From an uncultured Woeseiaceae bacterium (GTDB lineage: Bacteria > Pseudomonadota > Gammaproteobacteria > Steroidobacterales > Woeseiaceae), in NCBI GenBank assembly GCA_905480215.1, contig CAJQPL010000005.1, forward strand, positions 1-61,042: a stretch of DNA of 61,042 nucleotides. Reading direction: 5' to 3'. The notes below the pieces were generated by a model. The model saw nothing but the letters and a program-made list of their open reading frames with translations. It was not told the origin of the DNA and did not search any database. Both the position numbers and the translations under genes were made by a program. Each line of letters begins with the position of its first letter. The stretch's first letter is position 1. Below, one piece after another: positions 16,625 to 27,483 of this stretch.

Positions 16625-17612
16625 TAGCGGCCACCTCGACTATTGCAGGAGCTTCTGCACTGCTGAAACTCGTTTCCAAAATTCGCCAGCACAATTCTTC
16701 AAAATCCAGGCCGTCCGCGTTTGCGGCTAAAGGAACCAGACTATGGCTGGTCATCCCCGGGACCGTATTGACCTCGAGAACCAACGGTTGGCCGTCAGCA
16801 CCGGTCATGAAATCGACTCTGCCCCAGCCTGAACAACCAAGTTCATTGAATGCGGCTAGTGCCAGATCGGCGTAGCGCTTTTCTTCGATATCGTTTGCGG
16901 TGCCCTTGCAAACGTATTCGGTGCGATCGGATTTATATTTCGCTTGGTAGTCGTAAAAATCACGTGGCGTTGCAATACGAATACTGGGCAATGCTCTGCC
17001 CTGTAACACCCCAATAGTAAGTTCGTCGCCGACGATGCAGCGCTCTATCAATGCCGTATCGCCATACTGCAACGCCAGAGCAATTGCGTCATCGAGCGCG
17101 GCGCTTTCAACTACCTTGGACATGCCAACACTGGAACCTTGACAGGACGGCTTAACAAACAAAGGAAAATCGAGCTGCTCGCTCACTGCGGACGCCTCGT
17201 GCGGCGATTTCACCGCCACATATTCAGGCGTAGGAATACCGGCGGCGCGGAACAAATGCTTGCTGCGTACTTTGTCCATTGCAATTGCCGATGCCATCAC
17301 ACCGCTGCCGGTATACGGCATATGTAGCCACTGCAATGCACCCTGCAACGCGCCGTCTTCACCACCCGCGCCGTGCAATGCAACCCATACTCGATCAAAG
17401 CCTGCATCAGCGAATTCGCCAAGCGAGCGTTCTGACGGATCCCAGGCGTGGGCATCAACACCCTTAGACAGCAAGGCATTAAGCACTGCCGTGCCGGTAT
17501 CAAGCGAGACCTCACGCTCGCTCGAATCACCGCCCAACATAACAGCGACTCGACCGAATCCGGCAGCGTCTTTTATCACTGCGCGTTGCTCCAGTATTGC
17601 CGCGGCACTCAT
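16614..17612 (-). CDS. ddl: D-alanine--D-alanine ligase
   Basis: This ATP-grasp enzyme makes the D-Ala-D-Ala dipeptide for MurF. The 332 residues show GGDSSEREVSL near the N terminus, the glycine-rich region GSGVMASAIAMDKVRSK, PLFVKPSCQGSSVGMSKV, and the metal site at the end (VLEVNTVPGMTSHSLVP). It overlaps murB by 4 bp and ftsQ by 11 bp, the order found in many gammaproteobacterial dcw clusters (ddlB type). Confidence 0.96.
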   Translation of the reverse strand: MSAAAILEQRAVIKDAAGFGRVAVMLGGDSSEREVSLDTGTAVLNALLSKGVDAHAWDPSERSLGEFADAGFDRVWVALHGAGGEDGALQGALQWLHMPYTGSGVMASAIAMDKVRSKHLFRAAGIPTPEYVAVKSPHEASAVSEQLDFPLFVKPSCQGSSVGMSKVVESAALDDAIALALQYGDTALIERCIVGDELTIGVLQGRALPSIRIATPRDFYDYQAKYKSDRTEYVCKGTANDIEEKRYADLALAAFNELGCSGWGRVDFMTGADGQPLVLEVNTVPGMTSHSLVPLAANADGLDFEELCWRILETSFSSAEAPAIVEVAANGT

Positions 17613-18508
17613 ATCCGAGCCTCCCCAACGATACGAACTTCGTGCACGAGCGTGACGCCATGAACCTCGGCAACCGTCTGCCGAACATGCTCGATGAGGG
17701 CTTCTATGTCAGTAGCGGACGCATCGTCACGATTGATGATGAAGTTAGCGTGCTTTTCAGAAACCTCTGCGCCGCCAATTCGATGACCTTTTAATCCGGC
17801 CGTCTCAATCAGTCGGGCGGAGTGATCACCCGCCGGGTTGCGAAAAACCGAACCGCAACTCGGCAACCCGAGCGGCTGTGTGGTCTTGCGACGATCAAGC
17901 ATCGCATTCAAAGTTTCGAAACTGGGCTTTGCATCGGGTTCGAAAGTGAGCGTCGCACCAAGAAACCATTCGTCAGGCGGGCCGCTAACACTGCGGTACG
18001 CGATGCTGTATTGATCCGGTGTGCGTTCATGAATTTTACCGCCACGATCAATCGTTTGTACCGTTGCAACTCGTTCCCAGGTCTCGCCACCGTGAGCACC
18101 GGCATTCATCGCCAATGCACCGCCGACTGTTCCGGGTATTCCCGCAAAAAATTCAGAAGGCCCCAATTCCCAACGGATGCAGTGCCGGGCAAGTTGTGTA
18201 CAGGCAAGGCCTGCGCCAACGTTGACCTGATATTGCTGAACACGTTCGATGTCGCGCAGAATTTTACTTGCCGAAATTACGACACCACGGATACCACCGT
18301 CACGAACCAGAAGATTGCTACCGACACCGTGCCAAAATACCGGCGTATCGGCGTCGAGCTCCCTAAGGAAGTCACTGAGATCCGCAATGCTTGCGGGCAC
18401 AAAGAACACGTCGGCCGGGCCGCCGGCGCGCCACGACGTATGTCGGCTCATTGGCTCGTCATAGCGCAACTCACCCTGCACTGTAAGGTCCCTCGCGGCA
18501 GCCATCAT
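17609..18508 (-). CDS. murB: UDP-N-acetylenolpyruvoylglucosamine reductase MurB, short (type II) form
   Basis: MurB is the FAD enzyme that reduces the enolpyruvyl group to make UDP-MurNAc. At 299 residues it is shorter than the 342-residue E. coli (type I) enzyme. It shows [16 protein letters not shown], the FAD-binding [29 protein letters not shown] region, and GSVFRNP and [15 protein letters not shown], as in the type II group. It sits between murC and ddl, overlapping each by 4 bp; in E. coli murB is outside the cluster. Confidence 0.95.
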   Translation of the reverse strand: MMAAARDLTVQGELRYDEPMSRHTSWRAGGPADVFFVPASIADLSDFLRELDADTPVFWHGVGSNLLVRDGGIRGVVISASKILRDIERVQQYQVNVGAGLACTQLARHCIRWELGPSEFFAGIPGTVGGALAMNAGAHGGETWERVATVQTIDRGGKIHERTPDQYSIAYRSVSGPPDEWFLGATLTFEPDAKPSFETLNAMLDRRKTTQPLGLPSCGSVFRNPAGDHSARLIETAGLKGHRIGGAEVSEKHANFIINRDDASATDIEALIEHVRQTVAEVHGVTLVHEVRIVGEARI

Positions 18509-19929
18509 CGCTGCACCTTCAAAACGGGGCCGCTGTGGATCAATTCGGGAAGTTCTGTGGCGAATGCACCGATGTCGCCGGCGCCCATGGTTAGAACCAG
18601 GTCGCCGTCTTTGAGCAAGTCCAAGAGCACGGCTTGCACGTCGTCCAGCGACTCGACGAATACCGGCTCGACCGCACCGCGCGAGCGTACGGCGCGTGCT
18701 ACAGCCCGACCATCTGCACCGGTGATAGGCTCTTCGCCAGCCGCATAAACTTCCAGCAGCAACAGCACATCAGCATCGCTTAAAACAGTAGCGAAATCGT
18801 CCATCAGATCGCGTGTTCTGGAATAACGATGCGGTTGGAAGATCAACACGATGCGCTTCTCAGGCCAGCCGCCGCGAGCCGCTGCCAAGGTCGCCGCAAT
18901 TTCTGTCGGGTGATGGCCATAGTCATCGACCAGCATGACCGTACCTGCTGCCGTCGTGACGTCACCCATGCGCTGAAATCGACGATCGATTCCCTCAAAC
19001 TGTTGCAATGCTTTTGATACTGCGTCATCACCGATCTGCAGTTCATCGGCCACCGCTATTGCCGCAAGTGCGTTGCGAACGTTGTGCATACCCGGTAGCT
19101 GCAGCGTGATGTGCATAGGCGTGTTGTTGTTCTTTCGCAATACATCGAACTTGGTCGTTGATGCCGAGAAAACGACCTTGGTCGCGCGCACATCGGCGTC
19201 TTCGTCAGTCCCGTAGGTTGTCACTGAGCGCCCGATGTCAGCCAACACTTCGTTGACACCCGGGTCGTCGATACAGACAACTGCCAGTCCGTAGAATGGC
19301 AGGTTATGCAAGAACTCGATGAAGCTGGCTTTTAATTTCTCGATATCACCGTCGTAGGTCGACATGTGATCCGCGTCAATATTAGTGACAACAGCGAGCA
19401 TCGGCTTCAGATGCACAAATGAAGCATCGCTTTCGTCGGCTTCCGCGACCAGATAGTCGCCCTGGCCGAGTCGCGCATTGGCATCGGCGCTTTTAAGTCG
19501 CCCTCCGATAACAAAGGTCGGATCCAGACCGCCCTCCGCGAGCAAGCTGGCAACCAGACTTGTGGTCGTTGTCTTGCCATGTGTGCCGGCGACCGCGACC
19601 GAATAGCGGAAACGCATGAGCTCGGCAAGCATTTCTGCTCGGCTGACGACCGGCATCAATAATTCTTTGGCAGCCGCAACTTCTGGATTCGATTCGTCCA
19701 CTGCACTGGACACCACTATAGCGTCAGCATCGCGGATATTGTCAGCTGCATGACCCAGGAACACGGTAGCACCCTGTTCTTCGAGACGACGCGTTTGTTT
19801 GTTGGCTTTAAGATCAGAACCCTGTACCGCATAGCCGAGGCTCAGCATCACTTCAGCAATTCCAGACATGCCGGAACCGCCGATACCGACAAAGTGAACA
19901 CAATGGATGCGTCGCATGCGAGTGATCAT
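18505..19929 (-). CDS. murC: UDP-N-acetylmuramate--L-alanine ligase MurC
   Basis: MurC adds the first amino acid of the peptide stem. I choose ATG 19929 ([23 protein letters not shown]), giving 474 residues and a 4-bp ATGA overlap with the murG stop; an ATG 27 bp upstream would lie inside murG. Visible are the N-terminal Rossmann motif [12 protein letters not shown], the P-loop GTHGKTTT and the Mur ligase HPTEI and HRYSRT motifs. Confidence 0.96.
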   Translation of the reverse strand: MITRMRRIHCVHFVGIGGSGMSGIAEVMLSLGYAVQGSDLKANKQTRRLEEQGATVFLGHAADNIRDADAIVVSSAVDESNPEVAAAKELLMPVVSRAEMLAELMRFRYSVAVAGTHGKTTTTSLVASLLAEGGLDPTFVIGGRLKSADANARLGQGDYLVAEADESDASFVHLKPMLAVVTNIDADHMSTYDGDIEKLKASFIEFLHNLPFYGLAVVCIDDPGVNEVLADIGRSVTTYGTDEDADVRATKVVFSASTTKFDVLRKNNNTPMHITLQLPGMHNVRNALAAIAVADELQIGDDAVSKALQQFEGIDRRFQRMGDVTTAAGTVMLVDDYGHHPTEIAATLAAARGGWPEKRIVLIFQPHRYSRTRDLMDDFATVLSDADVLLLLEVYAAGEEPITGADGRAVARAVRSRGAVEPVFVESLDDVQAVLLDLLKDGDLVLTMGAGDIGAFATELPELIHSGPVLKVQR

Positions 19930-21014
19930 GTGAGACCCTCCGCCTGCTGTAGACAAAGTTTCGTGATGCGACTAAGCGCGTCAGGTCGTGCGAGTGATCG
20001 AGCGCGCTCAGCGCGTTGCAATAGAGTTGCCCGCGACTGCAACCATTCACGCAGCAGGATCTGCAACGAGCTCGGCGTGAGATCCCGCTCCTGAATGATC
20101 GCAGCGGCATCTGCTGCAACCATCGCGGCGGCATTTGCTGTTTGATGATCATCGACAGCGGCTGGATACGGAACGAACAAAGCCGGCAATCCAACTGCAC
20201 ACAATTCGGCAACCGTTAACGCTCCGGAGCGACAGACCACAAGATCCGCCCATGCATACACGGCTGCCATGTCTTCGATATATGGCATCAATTCGGCATC
20301 GACGCCGCTGTCAGCGTAGGCTTTTTTCGCAATTTCCAACGTGCGTTCGCCGCACTGATGTCGAACCTGCGGTCGCACCTCCGTGCTCAATAACGCGAGC
20401 GCTTCAGGTACTATCTTATTCAAGGCAAGCGCACCTTGACTGCCACCTAACACCAACAGGCGTAGTGGGCCGCGTCGCTCGTTATAACGTTCTGCCGGAA
20501 CGGCAACTGCAGCGATATCCTCGCGAACCGGGTTACCCACGGTCTCCGCGACAACATTGGAATTAAAACTGCCCGGGAAGGCTTGCAGCACAACCCGGGC
20601 AAAACGCGCCAGAAGACGGTTTGTCATACCTGCAGCAGCATTTTGCTCATGGATAATGAGCGGACGGCGTGTCAGCCAGGCGGCAATGCCGCCCGGGCCA
20701 CTCGCGAATCCACCCATACCGAGCACTGCGGCAGGTCGACGACGAAAAATTACGGCTAGCGATTGCAGCAATGCCCAGCCCAGTTGAACAGGTGCGATGA
20801 TCAATGCGAGTACGCCTTTGCGGCGCAATCCTTTGACACTGATCCACTCCATATCGATTCCAGCTTCTGGAACGATGCGCGATTCAAGACCGCGGTGAGT
20901 GCCGAGCCAAACGATGTCGCGTGACTGTTCTTGTAAAGCGCGAGCAACAGCGAGCGCCGGATAGACGTGTCCGCCAGTGCCACCAGCCATGACTAAGATG
21001 GGCCGGCCGCTCAT
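19926..21014 (-). CDS. murG: Lipid II synthase MurG (GT-B glycosyltransferase)
   Basis: MurG transfers GlcNAc to lipid I at the inner face of the membrane. The 362 residues contain the first glycine-rich loop [41 protein letters not shown] and the UDP-binding [24 protein letters not shown]. It overlaps ftsW and murC by 4 bp each. Confidence 0.97.
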   Translation of the reverse strand: MSGRPILVMAGGTGGHVYPALAVARALQEQSRDIVWLGTHRGLESRIVPEAGIDMEWISVKGLRRKGVLALIIAPVQLGWALLQSLAVIFRRRPAAVLGMGGFASGPGGIAAWLTRRPLIIHEQNAAAGMTNRLLARFARVVLQAFPGSFNSNVVAETVGNPVREDIAAVAVPAERYNERRGPLRLLVLGGSQGALALNKIVPEALALLSTEVRPQVRHQCGERTLEIAKKAYADSGVDAELMPYIEDMAAVYAWADLVVCRSGALTVAELCAVGLPALFVPYPAAVDDHQTANAAAMVAADAAAIIQERDLTPSSLQILLREWLQSRATLLQRAERARSLARPDALSRITKLCLQQAEGLT

Positions 21015-22213
21015 GACTTACTGCCTCGTGTTTTTTTCTTGCCGCGTTTGCGATTAACGGGTTTGGCATCGACCGCCAATTCATGATGAATTCGCAACAG
21101 CAACGCTATACAGATCATCGTAATAATGAGGCTACTGCGACCGTAACTAATCAATGGCAGCGTCAGTCCCTTGGTCGGCAGCAGACCCATGTTCACACCA
21201 ATATTGATGAAGGCCTGAATTCCCAGCCAGGTACCAAGTCCGATCGCGATATAAGCCTCAAAGAAGCGTTCGGCATCAGCCGCTCGCATGGCGAGTTTGA
21301 ACACTCGCCAGAGTAAGGCGAGGAACAATGCGATGAGAATAAGGGATCCAGCCAAACCGAATTCTTCGGCATAAACAGCGAACACAAAATCCGTATGCGC
21401 CTCCGGCAGATAGAACAATTTCTGTACGCTGCCGCCAAGACCAACGCCAAACCATTCGCCGCGTCCGATCGCGATCAATGACTGTGTCAACTGGAAGCCA
21501 GTGTTGAACGGATCGGACCAAGGGTCTAGGAAGCCAGTCAAGCGCTGCATTCGATACGGTGATGCGACAGCAAGAGCCGCCATGGCCAATACGGCCGTCG
21601 TAAAGAACAACAAAAAATCACGCAGGCGTGCGCCAGCGACAAACATCATCACCAACGCTGTTGCCAACAACACCACGGTCGCCCCGAAATCGGGCTCAGC
21701 CAGAAGCAGTACGCCCGCGATACTCAAGACCACCATGGGCCGAAGAAAACCAGTGAACTCTTCGCGCAAACTCTTGTTGCGACGTACCAGGTAACCTGAG
21801 AGATACAAAATAAAGCACAATCTTGCGGGCTCTGACACTTGCAGGTTCATTACGCCGACGCGAATCCAACGAGTGCTGCCATTAACTTCGTAACCGATCC
21901 CAGGTACCAGCACGAGCATTAGCAATAGCAAGCCGGTTATAAGCATTACCGGTCCGAGGCTTTGCCATACCCGCATCGGTATAAACAAACAACAGAATCC
22001 GGCCGCTCCCCCAATCAATGCCGCAATTAGCTGCCGCTGAATATAGAAGAACGGGTTGCTTGTAGCATTGTCCGAAATTGAGATTGACGCCGATGCGAGA
22101 ATGACGAAGCCGCCCAACAGCAATGCCAACACAAGCGTCAGTAAAACAGGATCGATCTGCAGTTCGGTCTTGAGACGTGCGGGAAAGGGCATCGTTACGC
22201 TACGAGTCGTCAT
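21011..22213 (-). CDS. ftsW: Septal peptidoglycan polymerase FtsW (SEDS family)
   Basis: FtsW is the ten-helix SEDS glycosyltransferase that acts with FtsI at the septum. The 400 residues show successive membrane segments, the conserved loop LLLAEPDFGATVVLL with its catalytic aspartate, QLTQSLIAIGRGEWFGVGLGGSVQKL, and GLLPTKGLTLPLISYG. The C terminus is a short basic tail. It overlaps murD and murG by 4 bp each. Confidence 0.96.
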   Translation of the reverse strand: MTTRSVTMPFPARLKTELQIDPVLLTLVLALLLGGFVILASASISISDNATSNPFFYIQRQLIAALIGGAAGFCCLFIPMRVWQSLGPVMLITGLLLLMLVLVPGIGYEVNGSTRWIRVGVMNLQVSEPARLCFILYLSGYLVRRNKSLREEFTGFLRPMVVLSIAGVLLLAEPDFGATVVLLATALVMMFVAGARLRDFLLFFTTAVLAMAALAVASPYRMQRLTGFLDPWSDPFNTGFQLTQSLIAIGRGEWFGVGLGGSVQKLFYLPEAHTDFVFAVYAEEFGLAGSLILIALFLALLWRVFKLAMRAADAERFFEAYIAIGLGTWLGIQAFINIGVNMGLLPTKGLTLPLISYGRSSLIITMICIALLLRIHHELAVDAKPVNRKRGKKKTRGSKS

Positions 22214-23553
22214 CTTTGCAACGCCTCAACAGCGGTACAAAAGGATTTGCCGCGTTCCATATAGTTGCTGTACTGATCGAGACTTGCGCAAGCAGGCGCC
22301 AGCAACACGGTGTCTTCAGATTCAGCGCATTGTGCCGCCATGCTCACAGCTGCACCCATGGTATCGGCAAAGTGCACGGGCATGACGGTATCGAGGGCGC
22401 GTGCAATCTTTTCAGCATCCTTGCCAATCAATACAGCGCCACGCAATTTGTCTTCAACAGCGCTCGACAAATCCCCAAAGTCACCGCCTTTTCCGTCGCC
22501 CCCGGCAATCAGGACCAGCATGGAGTCAACCGATTGAATTGAAGCAACCGCCGCAGCGACGTTTGTCGCCTTGGAGTCATTGATGTAGTCGACTGCTCCG
22601 ATACGCGCAACGAATTGCATGCGATGCGGTAATCCAGGAAATTCGATCAGCACCTGCAACATCGCTGACATATCGAGACCGAGCAGGTCGCCAGCAGCCA
22701 GTGCCGCAAGCGCATTGAGTTGATTGTGTACGCCGTACATAGCGAGATCACGGCAAGACAATAACAAGGTATCTCCGCAGGCCAGGAAAGTTTCGTCGTT
22801 GTCGATTCGCAGCCCGTAATGACCGTCAGCGGGCGCATCTGCGCCGAAACTAATGACGCGCTCACAATGACTCGACTGCTCTGCCGCTACCTCATCGGCA
22901 CGGTTGATAACGGCCGCTTTCGCTTCGGCATAGACACGATATTTCGCACTACGGTATTCGTCCTCATCAGCATGCCAATCGAGATGATCCGGCGACACGT
23001 TTAGCAAGACTGCGACGCTTGCTGGTAAATTTGCAGTGCGATGCAGTTGAAAACTAGACAGCTCCAGCACGTACAGATCGGGCGTTTCCTGGCTAAGCAG
23101 ATCCAGTGCTGGCTCTCCCAGATTTCCTCCTGCCAACACCTCACGTCCATCTGCGCAACACATCTGATAGAGCAGCGTCGTAACAGTGCTTTTTCCGTTA
23201 GACCCCGTAATCGCTACAAACGGTGCCTTTGCAGCGCGCGCGAAGAGCTCGATATCGGATACGACCTCGAGCTTTTTCTTGATCGCCTTCTTCATCATCG
23301 CCTGGCTATCGGGGACGCCGGGCGATGCGATAATCCTGCCTATGTTCTTGGTCAGCCTGGCTTTACCCAATAGCACCTTTGCACCAGGGCTTATTTCCTC
23401 AAGCTCATCCAGACCCGGTGGTTCATCGCGACTGTCAAAAAAGGTCGCGACCTTGCCGTTACGCTGCAGGTATCGAGCGATCGATAAGCCCGTCGAGCCC
23501 AAGCCCACGACCAGATCCTCGTTGCCTGTCGCTTTTTTGTTAGCGGCGCTCAT
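22210..23553 (-). CDS. murD: UDP-N-acetylmuramoyl-L-alanine--D-glutamate ligase MurD
   Basis: MurD adds D-glutamate to the stem peptide. The 447 residues begin with a Rossmann-like UDP-binding region ([15 protein letters not shown]), have the P-loop [12 protein letters not shown] at about 125, the [10 protein letters not shown] motif and the C-terminal NDSKATN region. It is joined to mraY and ftsW by 4-bp overlaps. Confidence 0.96.
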   Translation of the reverse strand: MSAANKKATGNEDLVVGLGSTGLSIARYLQRNGKVATFFDSRDEPPGLDELEEISPGAKVLLGKARLTKNIGRIIASPGVPDSQAMMKKAIKKKLEVVSDIELFARAAKAPFVAITGSNGKSTVTTLLYQMCCADGREVLAGGNLGEPALDLLSQETPDLYVLELSSFQLHRTANLPASVAVLLNVSPDHLDWHADEDEYRSAKYRVYAEAKAAVINRADEVAAEQSSHCERVISFGADAPADGHYGLRIDNDETFLACGDTLLLSCRDLAMYGVHNQLNALAALAAGDLLGLDMSAMLQVLIEFPGLPHRMQFVARIGAVDYINDSKATNVAAAVASIQSVDSMLVLIAGGDGKGGDFGDLSSAVEDKLRGAVLIGKDAEKIARALDTVMPVHFADTMGAAVSMAAQCAESEDTVLLAPACASLDQYSNYMERGKSFCTAVEALQR

Positions 23554-24632
23554 CGGATTTTCAAACTCGCCAGCCCGATCAACACCAGGATCACCGTGAT
23601 AATCCAGAAGCGAACGATAACTTTAGGTTCTGCCCAGCCCTTGAGCTCGAAGTGGTGATGAATCGGAGCCATGCGAAATACGCGCTTGCCGGTCAATTTG
23701 AACGATGTGACCTGAATGATTACCGAGACAGTTTCAACGACGAAGACACCGCCCATGATCGCGAGGATAATTTCCTGCCGCACGATTACCGCGACGACGC
23801 CAAGCGCCGCGCCCAGGGACAGCGCTCCGATATCACCCATGAACACTTGTGCTGGATACGTGTTGAACCAAAGAAAACCCAGCCCTGCCCCAGCCATCGC
23901 AGCACAGAACACCATGATTTCACCCGATCCCGCAACGTAAGGGATGCCGAGATACTCGGAGAAATTAGTGTTACCGGTAACGTAGGCAAACAAACCAAGT
24001 GCGCCGCCTACCAGTACGGTAGGCATAATAGCCAGACCGTCGAGCCCATCAGTAAGATTCACTGCGTTACTGAAGCCAACAATAAAAAAGTACGTTACGA
24101 CGACTTGAAACATGCCAAGCGGGATCGAAAGATCCTTGAAATACGGAATCAATAAAGAGGTTTGCACCTCATCGGTCGCCGTAACGTACAGAGCAATGGC
24201 GGCTATTAGAGCCGCACTAGACTGCCAGAAGAGTTTTTGCCCCGCCGAAATACCAGCGGGGTTTTGCATTACGAGTTTTTTGTAGTCATCGACGTAACCG
24301 ATGACACCAAAAGACAATGTGACAAACAACACAATCCAGACGTAATGATTTTCAAGGTCTGCCCACAAGACTGTTGCCACAGATATAGCGGTCAAAATAA
24401 GTGCGCCACCCATCGTCGGCGTACCCGCTTTGAGCAGGTGCGTTTCCGGTCCGTCTTCACGAACGGGCTGCCCGAGCTGATTGACGCTAAGGCTCTTGAT
24501 CATGCGCGGACCGATGATAAAGGAAATTATCAATGCCGTTAGCGCGCCGAGAATCGCGCGCAGCGTCAAATAGTCGAAGACACGAAAGCCAGATTCGAAT
24601 TGCACCAGATAGTCTGTGAGGTATAGCAGCAT
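23550..24632 (-). CDS. mraY: Phospho-N-acetylmuramoyl-pentapeptide transferase MraY
   Basis: MraY makes lipid I by moving phospho-MurNAc-pentapeptide onto undecaprenyl phosphate. The 360 residues are the normal length, with about ten membrane segments. Conserved parts are [18 protein letters not shown] (Asp pair), [13 protein letters not shown] and the histidine-rich [15 protein letters not shown]. Its start overlaps the murF stop by one base. Confidence 0.97.
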   Translation of the reverse strand: MLLYLTDYLVQFESGFRVFDYLTLRAILGALTALIISFIIGPRMIKSLSVNQLGQPVREDGPETHLLKAGTPTMGGALILTAISVATVLWADLENHYVWIVLFVTLSFGVIGYVDDYKKLVMQNPAGISAGQKLFWQSSAALIAAIALYVTATDEVQTSLLIPYFKDLSIPLGMFQVVVTYFFIVGFSNAVNLTDGLDGLAIMPTVLVGGALGLFAYVTGNTNFSEYLGIPYVAGSGEIMVFCAAMAGAGLGFLWFNTYPAQVFMGDIGALSLGAALGVVAVIVRQEIILAIMGGVFVVETVSVIIQVTSFKLTGKRVFRMAPIHHHFELKGWAEPKVIVRFWIITVILVLIGLASLKIR

Positions 24633-25990
24633 CAGGCTTTCTTCCTCACATCATCAGGCGCACGTAGTGCGTCGACCACGCGCTCCATGTGCATAGAACG
24701 TGAACCTTTGACTAATACATTACTTGCCGCGGGAACCGAACCGACCGCTGCGAGTAATGCGTCAATATTTTCGTACCAGCTTGCGCCATTACCGAACGCT
24801 TCGACGCTGAACTTACAAAGTTCGCCGAGCGCGAGCAGGCGGTCAACTCCACATGCTCGCGCCGACGCTCCAACCTCGCGATGCAATTCCTTTGCATCGG
24901 CTCCGAGTTCTTTCATGTCGCCCAGCACTAACCAGCTTTCGCCATCGAGACTGGCTAGAAATTCTGCCGCCGCAACCACAGACAGCGGGTTCGCGTTGTA
25001 GCTGTCGTCAAACAGCGTGCAATTATTTATGCCAAGGAGCGCTTGCAGGCGACCGTCGACGGGCGCAACGCTCTCAAGTGCGGTCTTAATCTTCTGCCCG
25101 CCAATTCCACATGCACTTGCGATCGCTGCCGCTGCACAAGCATTGCGAACGTTGTGGACTCCTGCGAGTGGCAGAGCGATGGACAGAACCTCGCCTGCCA
25201 GGTGCAATCTAAATTCCGATCCGTCGGCACTCGTAACGATATCGGTGGCCCGGACATCGGCGCTATCGCAAAAACCAAAGCTTATGACCTGCACGTCCTG
25301 GACTAACGATGTCCAGTACTCGTAATAGTTGTCGTCGGCATTGAGTACGGCAACATTGGGCCGCTTGTCATTCTGCAGAATTTCGCCCTTCGCTTTTGCG
25401 ACACCCTCAACCGAGCCAAAGCCTTCCAGATGTGCCGCACCGGCGTTGGTAATCGCAACGACGTCCGCACTTGCCAGCGACGCGAGGTACGCGATTTCGC
25501 CTGCGTGATTAGCTCCCATCTCAAGTACGGCATACTCGTGCTCGTCATCGATGCGCGCAAGCATCAAAGGCATGCCGATGTCATTGTTCAGATTCCCAGC
25601 CGTTGCCAGCGTCGGTGCTGTCGATGCCAGGCAAGCAGCAACCAGTTCTTTCAATGTGGTCTTGCCGTTGCTGCCTGTAATGCCAACCACTCGAACGTTC
25701 TTGCTATCACGCCAGGCCGCACCGAACCGGCCGAGTGCCTGCTTCGCATCAGCAACCTCAATCTGGGCGATACCGTTTGCAACTTTCTTGCTGACGACTG
25801 CACCCGCCGCCCCGCTATTCGCAGCTGCCGCAACATAATCGTGGCCGTCAAAATTTGGGCCCTGTAAGGCGAAGAAAAGTTCGCCGTCACGCAGCGATCT
25901 TGTATCGGTACTAACGCCAGCGAACTGGCGATCGCTACCGCGCAATACGCCACTCATGTTTTTAGCAGCATCTGACAAAGAACCAATCAT
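24632..25990 (-). CDS. murF: UDP-MurNAc-tripeptide--D-alanyl-D-alanine ligase MurF
   Basis: MurF attaches D-Ala-D-Ala to complete the pentapeptide. I use ATG 25990 ([15 protein letters not shown]), which makes an ATGA overlap with murE and gives 452 residues; an ATG at 26131 would add 47 non-conserved residues inside murE. Visible are [19 protein letters not shown], the P-loop [13 protein letters not shown], and [10 protein letters not shown] near the substrate site. Confidence 0.96.
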   Translation of the reverse strand: MIGSLSDAAKNMSGVLRGSDRQFAGVSTDTRSLRDGELFFALQGPNFDGHDYVAAAANSGAAGAVVSKKVANGIAQIEVADAKQALGRFGAAWRDSKNVRVVGITGSNGKTTLKELVAACLASTAPTLATAGNLNNDIGMPLMLARIDDEHEYAVLEMGANHAGEIAYLASLASADVVAITNAGAAHLEGFGSVEGVAKAKGEILQNDKRPNVAVLNADDNYYEYWTSLVQDVQVISFGFCDSADVRATDIVTSADGSEFRLHLAGEVLSIALPLAGVHNVRNACAAAAIASACGIGGQKIKTALESVAPVDGRLQALLGINNCTLFDDSYNANPLSVVAAAEFLASLDGESWLVLGDMKELGADAKELHREVGASARACGVDRLLALGELCKFSVEAFGNGASWYENIDALLAAVGSVPAASNVLVKGSRSMHMERVVDALRAPDDVRKKA

Positions 25991-27483
25991 GTGCCGGCTC
26001 CTGCAGCTGCCGTCGTTGCTACGGCGAGGTCTGAAAATGGCAGGCGTTCGCCATCTATTTCCTGATAGTTCTCGTGTCCCTTGCCGGCGATCAATATCAT
26101 GTCCGCTGGCGCAGCGTTCGCGACAACCCATGCAATCGCCGCGGCGCGATCTTCAATCACAGTTGCCGCGTCAGGCCTATCCAGCCCGGCGAGAATGTCA
26201 TCAATAATCGCATTCGGGCTTTCGCTGCGCGGATTGTCTGTCGTGATGACGATGTTGTCCGCAAGACTTTCGGCCAAGCGACCCATTTGCGGCCGCTTGC
26301 CGACGTCACGGTCACCGCCGCAGCCAAATATGCACCACAGCTTGCCGCCGCAATGTGGGCGCAAGGCACTTAGCGCCGCAGCCATGGCGTCGGGTGTGTG
26401 TGCATAGTCAATGTAGATAGCAGCCTTGCACGACGCGACGTTTTGCATACGACCAGCTGGCGCTGTTGCCAGGCGCAGTACATCGCAGGCTTGTTCAAGC
26501 TCGACCTTGCTGGCCAAAAGGTAGGCAAGAACCAAAGCCGCATTTGCAACGTTGAAGTCACCCGGCAATGGAAAAGTGAAATTGCCATTGCCCCAAGAGC
26601 TTTCGAAGCTGATTTTCGAACCCTGCTGTATGGCATCGATCGATCGGACAGTGACGTAAAGATCGTCGTTGGCAATGCGATCGACATCGGTCGACACACG
26701 AACCACTTGCTTATCACATCGAGCAGCAAGTTCGTTGCCGAATTTTGAATCGACATTCACGATCTTGAAGCTGCTCGGATAGTCAGCAAACAAACTCGCT
26801 TTTGCCTCAAAATAACTCGTCATATCACCGTGATAGTCGAGGTGATCGCGGCTCAAGTTAGTAAACAGAACTGCGTCGAAATTCACGCCGTCAACCCGCC
26901 CTTGCGACAAAGCGTGCGACGAAACTTCCAGCGCGGCGTGGGTCGCACCTTGCTCAACAAAGCCTGCAAGTTCGCCGTGTAATTCCACTGCCGCGGGAGT
27001 GGTCATTCCCTCCCCGCCGTGCAATTCATCAACACCGATACCGAGTGTGCCGATGTAGCCACATCGCCGATCCAGCTGTTGTAAGCATTGTGCAAGCAGC
27101 CACGCAACGGTCGTTTTGCCATTAGTGCCGGTGACACCGATGGTTTTTAACGTCGACGAAGGGTGGCCGTAGTAACGATTTGCAATCTCGCCGAGACAGG
27201 CGCCGAGGTTTTGCACCGCGATGGCCGGAACACCTGTTTCACCCGGAGTCGCTGCCGTGTTCGCTTCCCAGGCGACCGCAGTAGCGCCAGCGGCGATCGC
27301 TTCAGGCAAGTAGTCGAGGCCATGACTGTCGATGCCCTGACAGGCAAGAAACAAGCTGCCTTCGCTTACTTTGCGGCTGTCGCTGGCTAAGCCACGAATT
27401 GCCATCTCAGGAGCATCTGCATAGCCGCGCAACAAATCGGCAAGTGTTGGAGTCGATTGAATTTGCATCGCAGGCACGCTCAT
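25987..27483 (-). CDS. murE: UDP-MurNAc-tripeptide synthetase MurE (meso-diaminopimelate type)
   Basis: MurE adds the third stem residue. The motif TTDNPRSE contains DNPR, the signature of enzymes that use meso-diaminopimelate rather than lysine, so the wall is of the DAP type. The P-loop GVTGTNGKTTVAWLL lies at about 113-127 and the chain is 498 residues. It overlaps ftsI and murF by 4 bp each. Confidence 0.97.
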   Translation of the reverse strand: MSVPAMQIQSTPTLADLLRGYADAPEMAIRGLASDSRKVSEGSLFLACQGIDSHGLDYLPEAIAAGATAVAWEANTAATPGETGVPAIAVQNLGACLGEIANRYYGHPSSTLKTIGVTGTNGKTTVAWLLAQCLQQLDRRCGYIGTLGIGVDELHGGEGMTTPAAVELHGELAGFVEQGATHAALEVSSHALSQGRVDGVNFDAVLFTNLSRDHLDYHGDMTSYFEAKASLFADYPSSFKIVNVDSKFGNELAARCDKQVVRVSTDVDRIANDDLYVTVRSIDAIQQGSKISFESSWGNGNFTFPLPGDFNVANAALVLAYLLASKVELEQACDVLRLATAPAGRMQNVASCKAAIYIDYAHTPDAMAAALSALRPHCGGKLWCIFGCGGDRDVGKRPQMGRLAESLADNIVITTDNPRSESPNAIIDDILAGLDRPDAATVIEDRAAAIAWVVANAAPADMILIAGKGHENYQEIDGERLPFSDLAVATTAAAGAGT

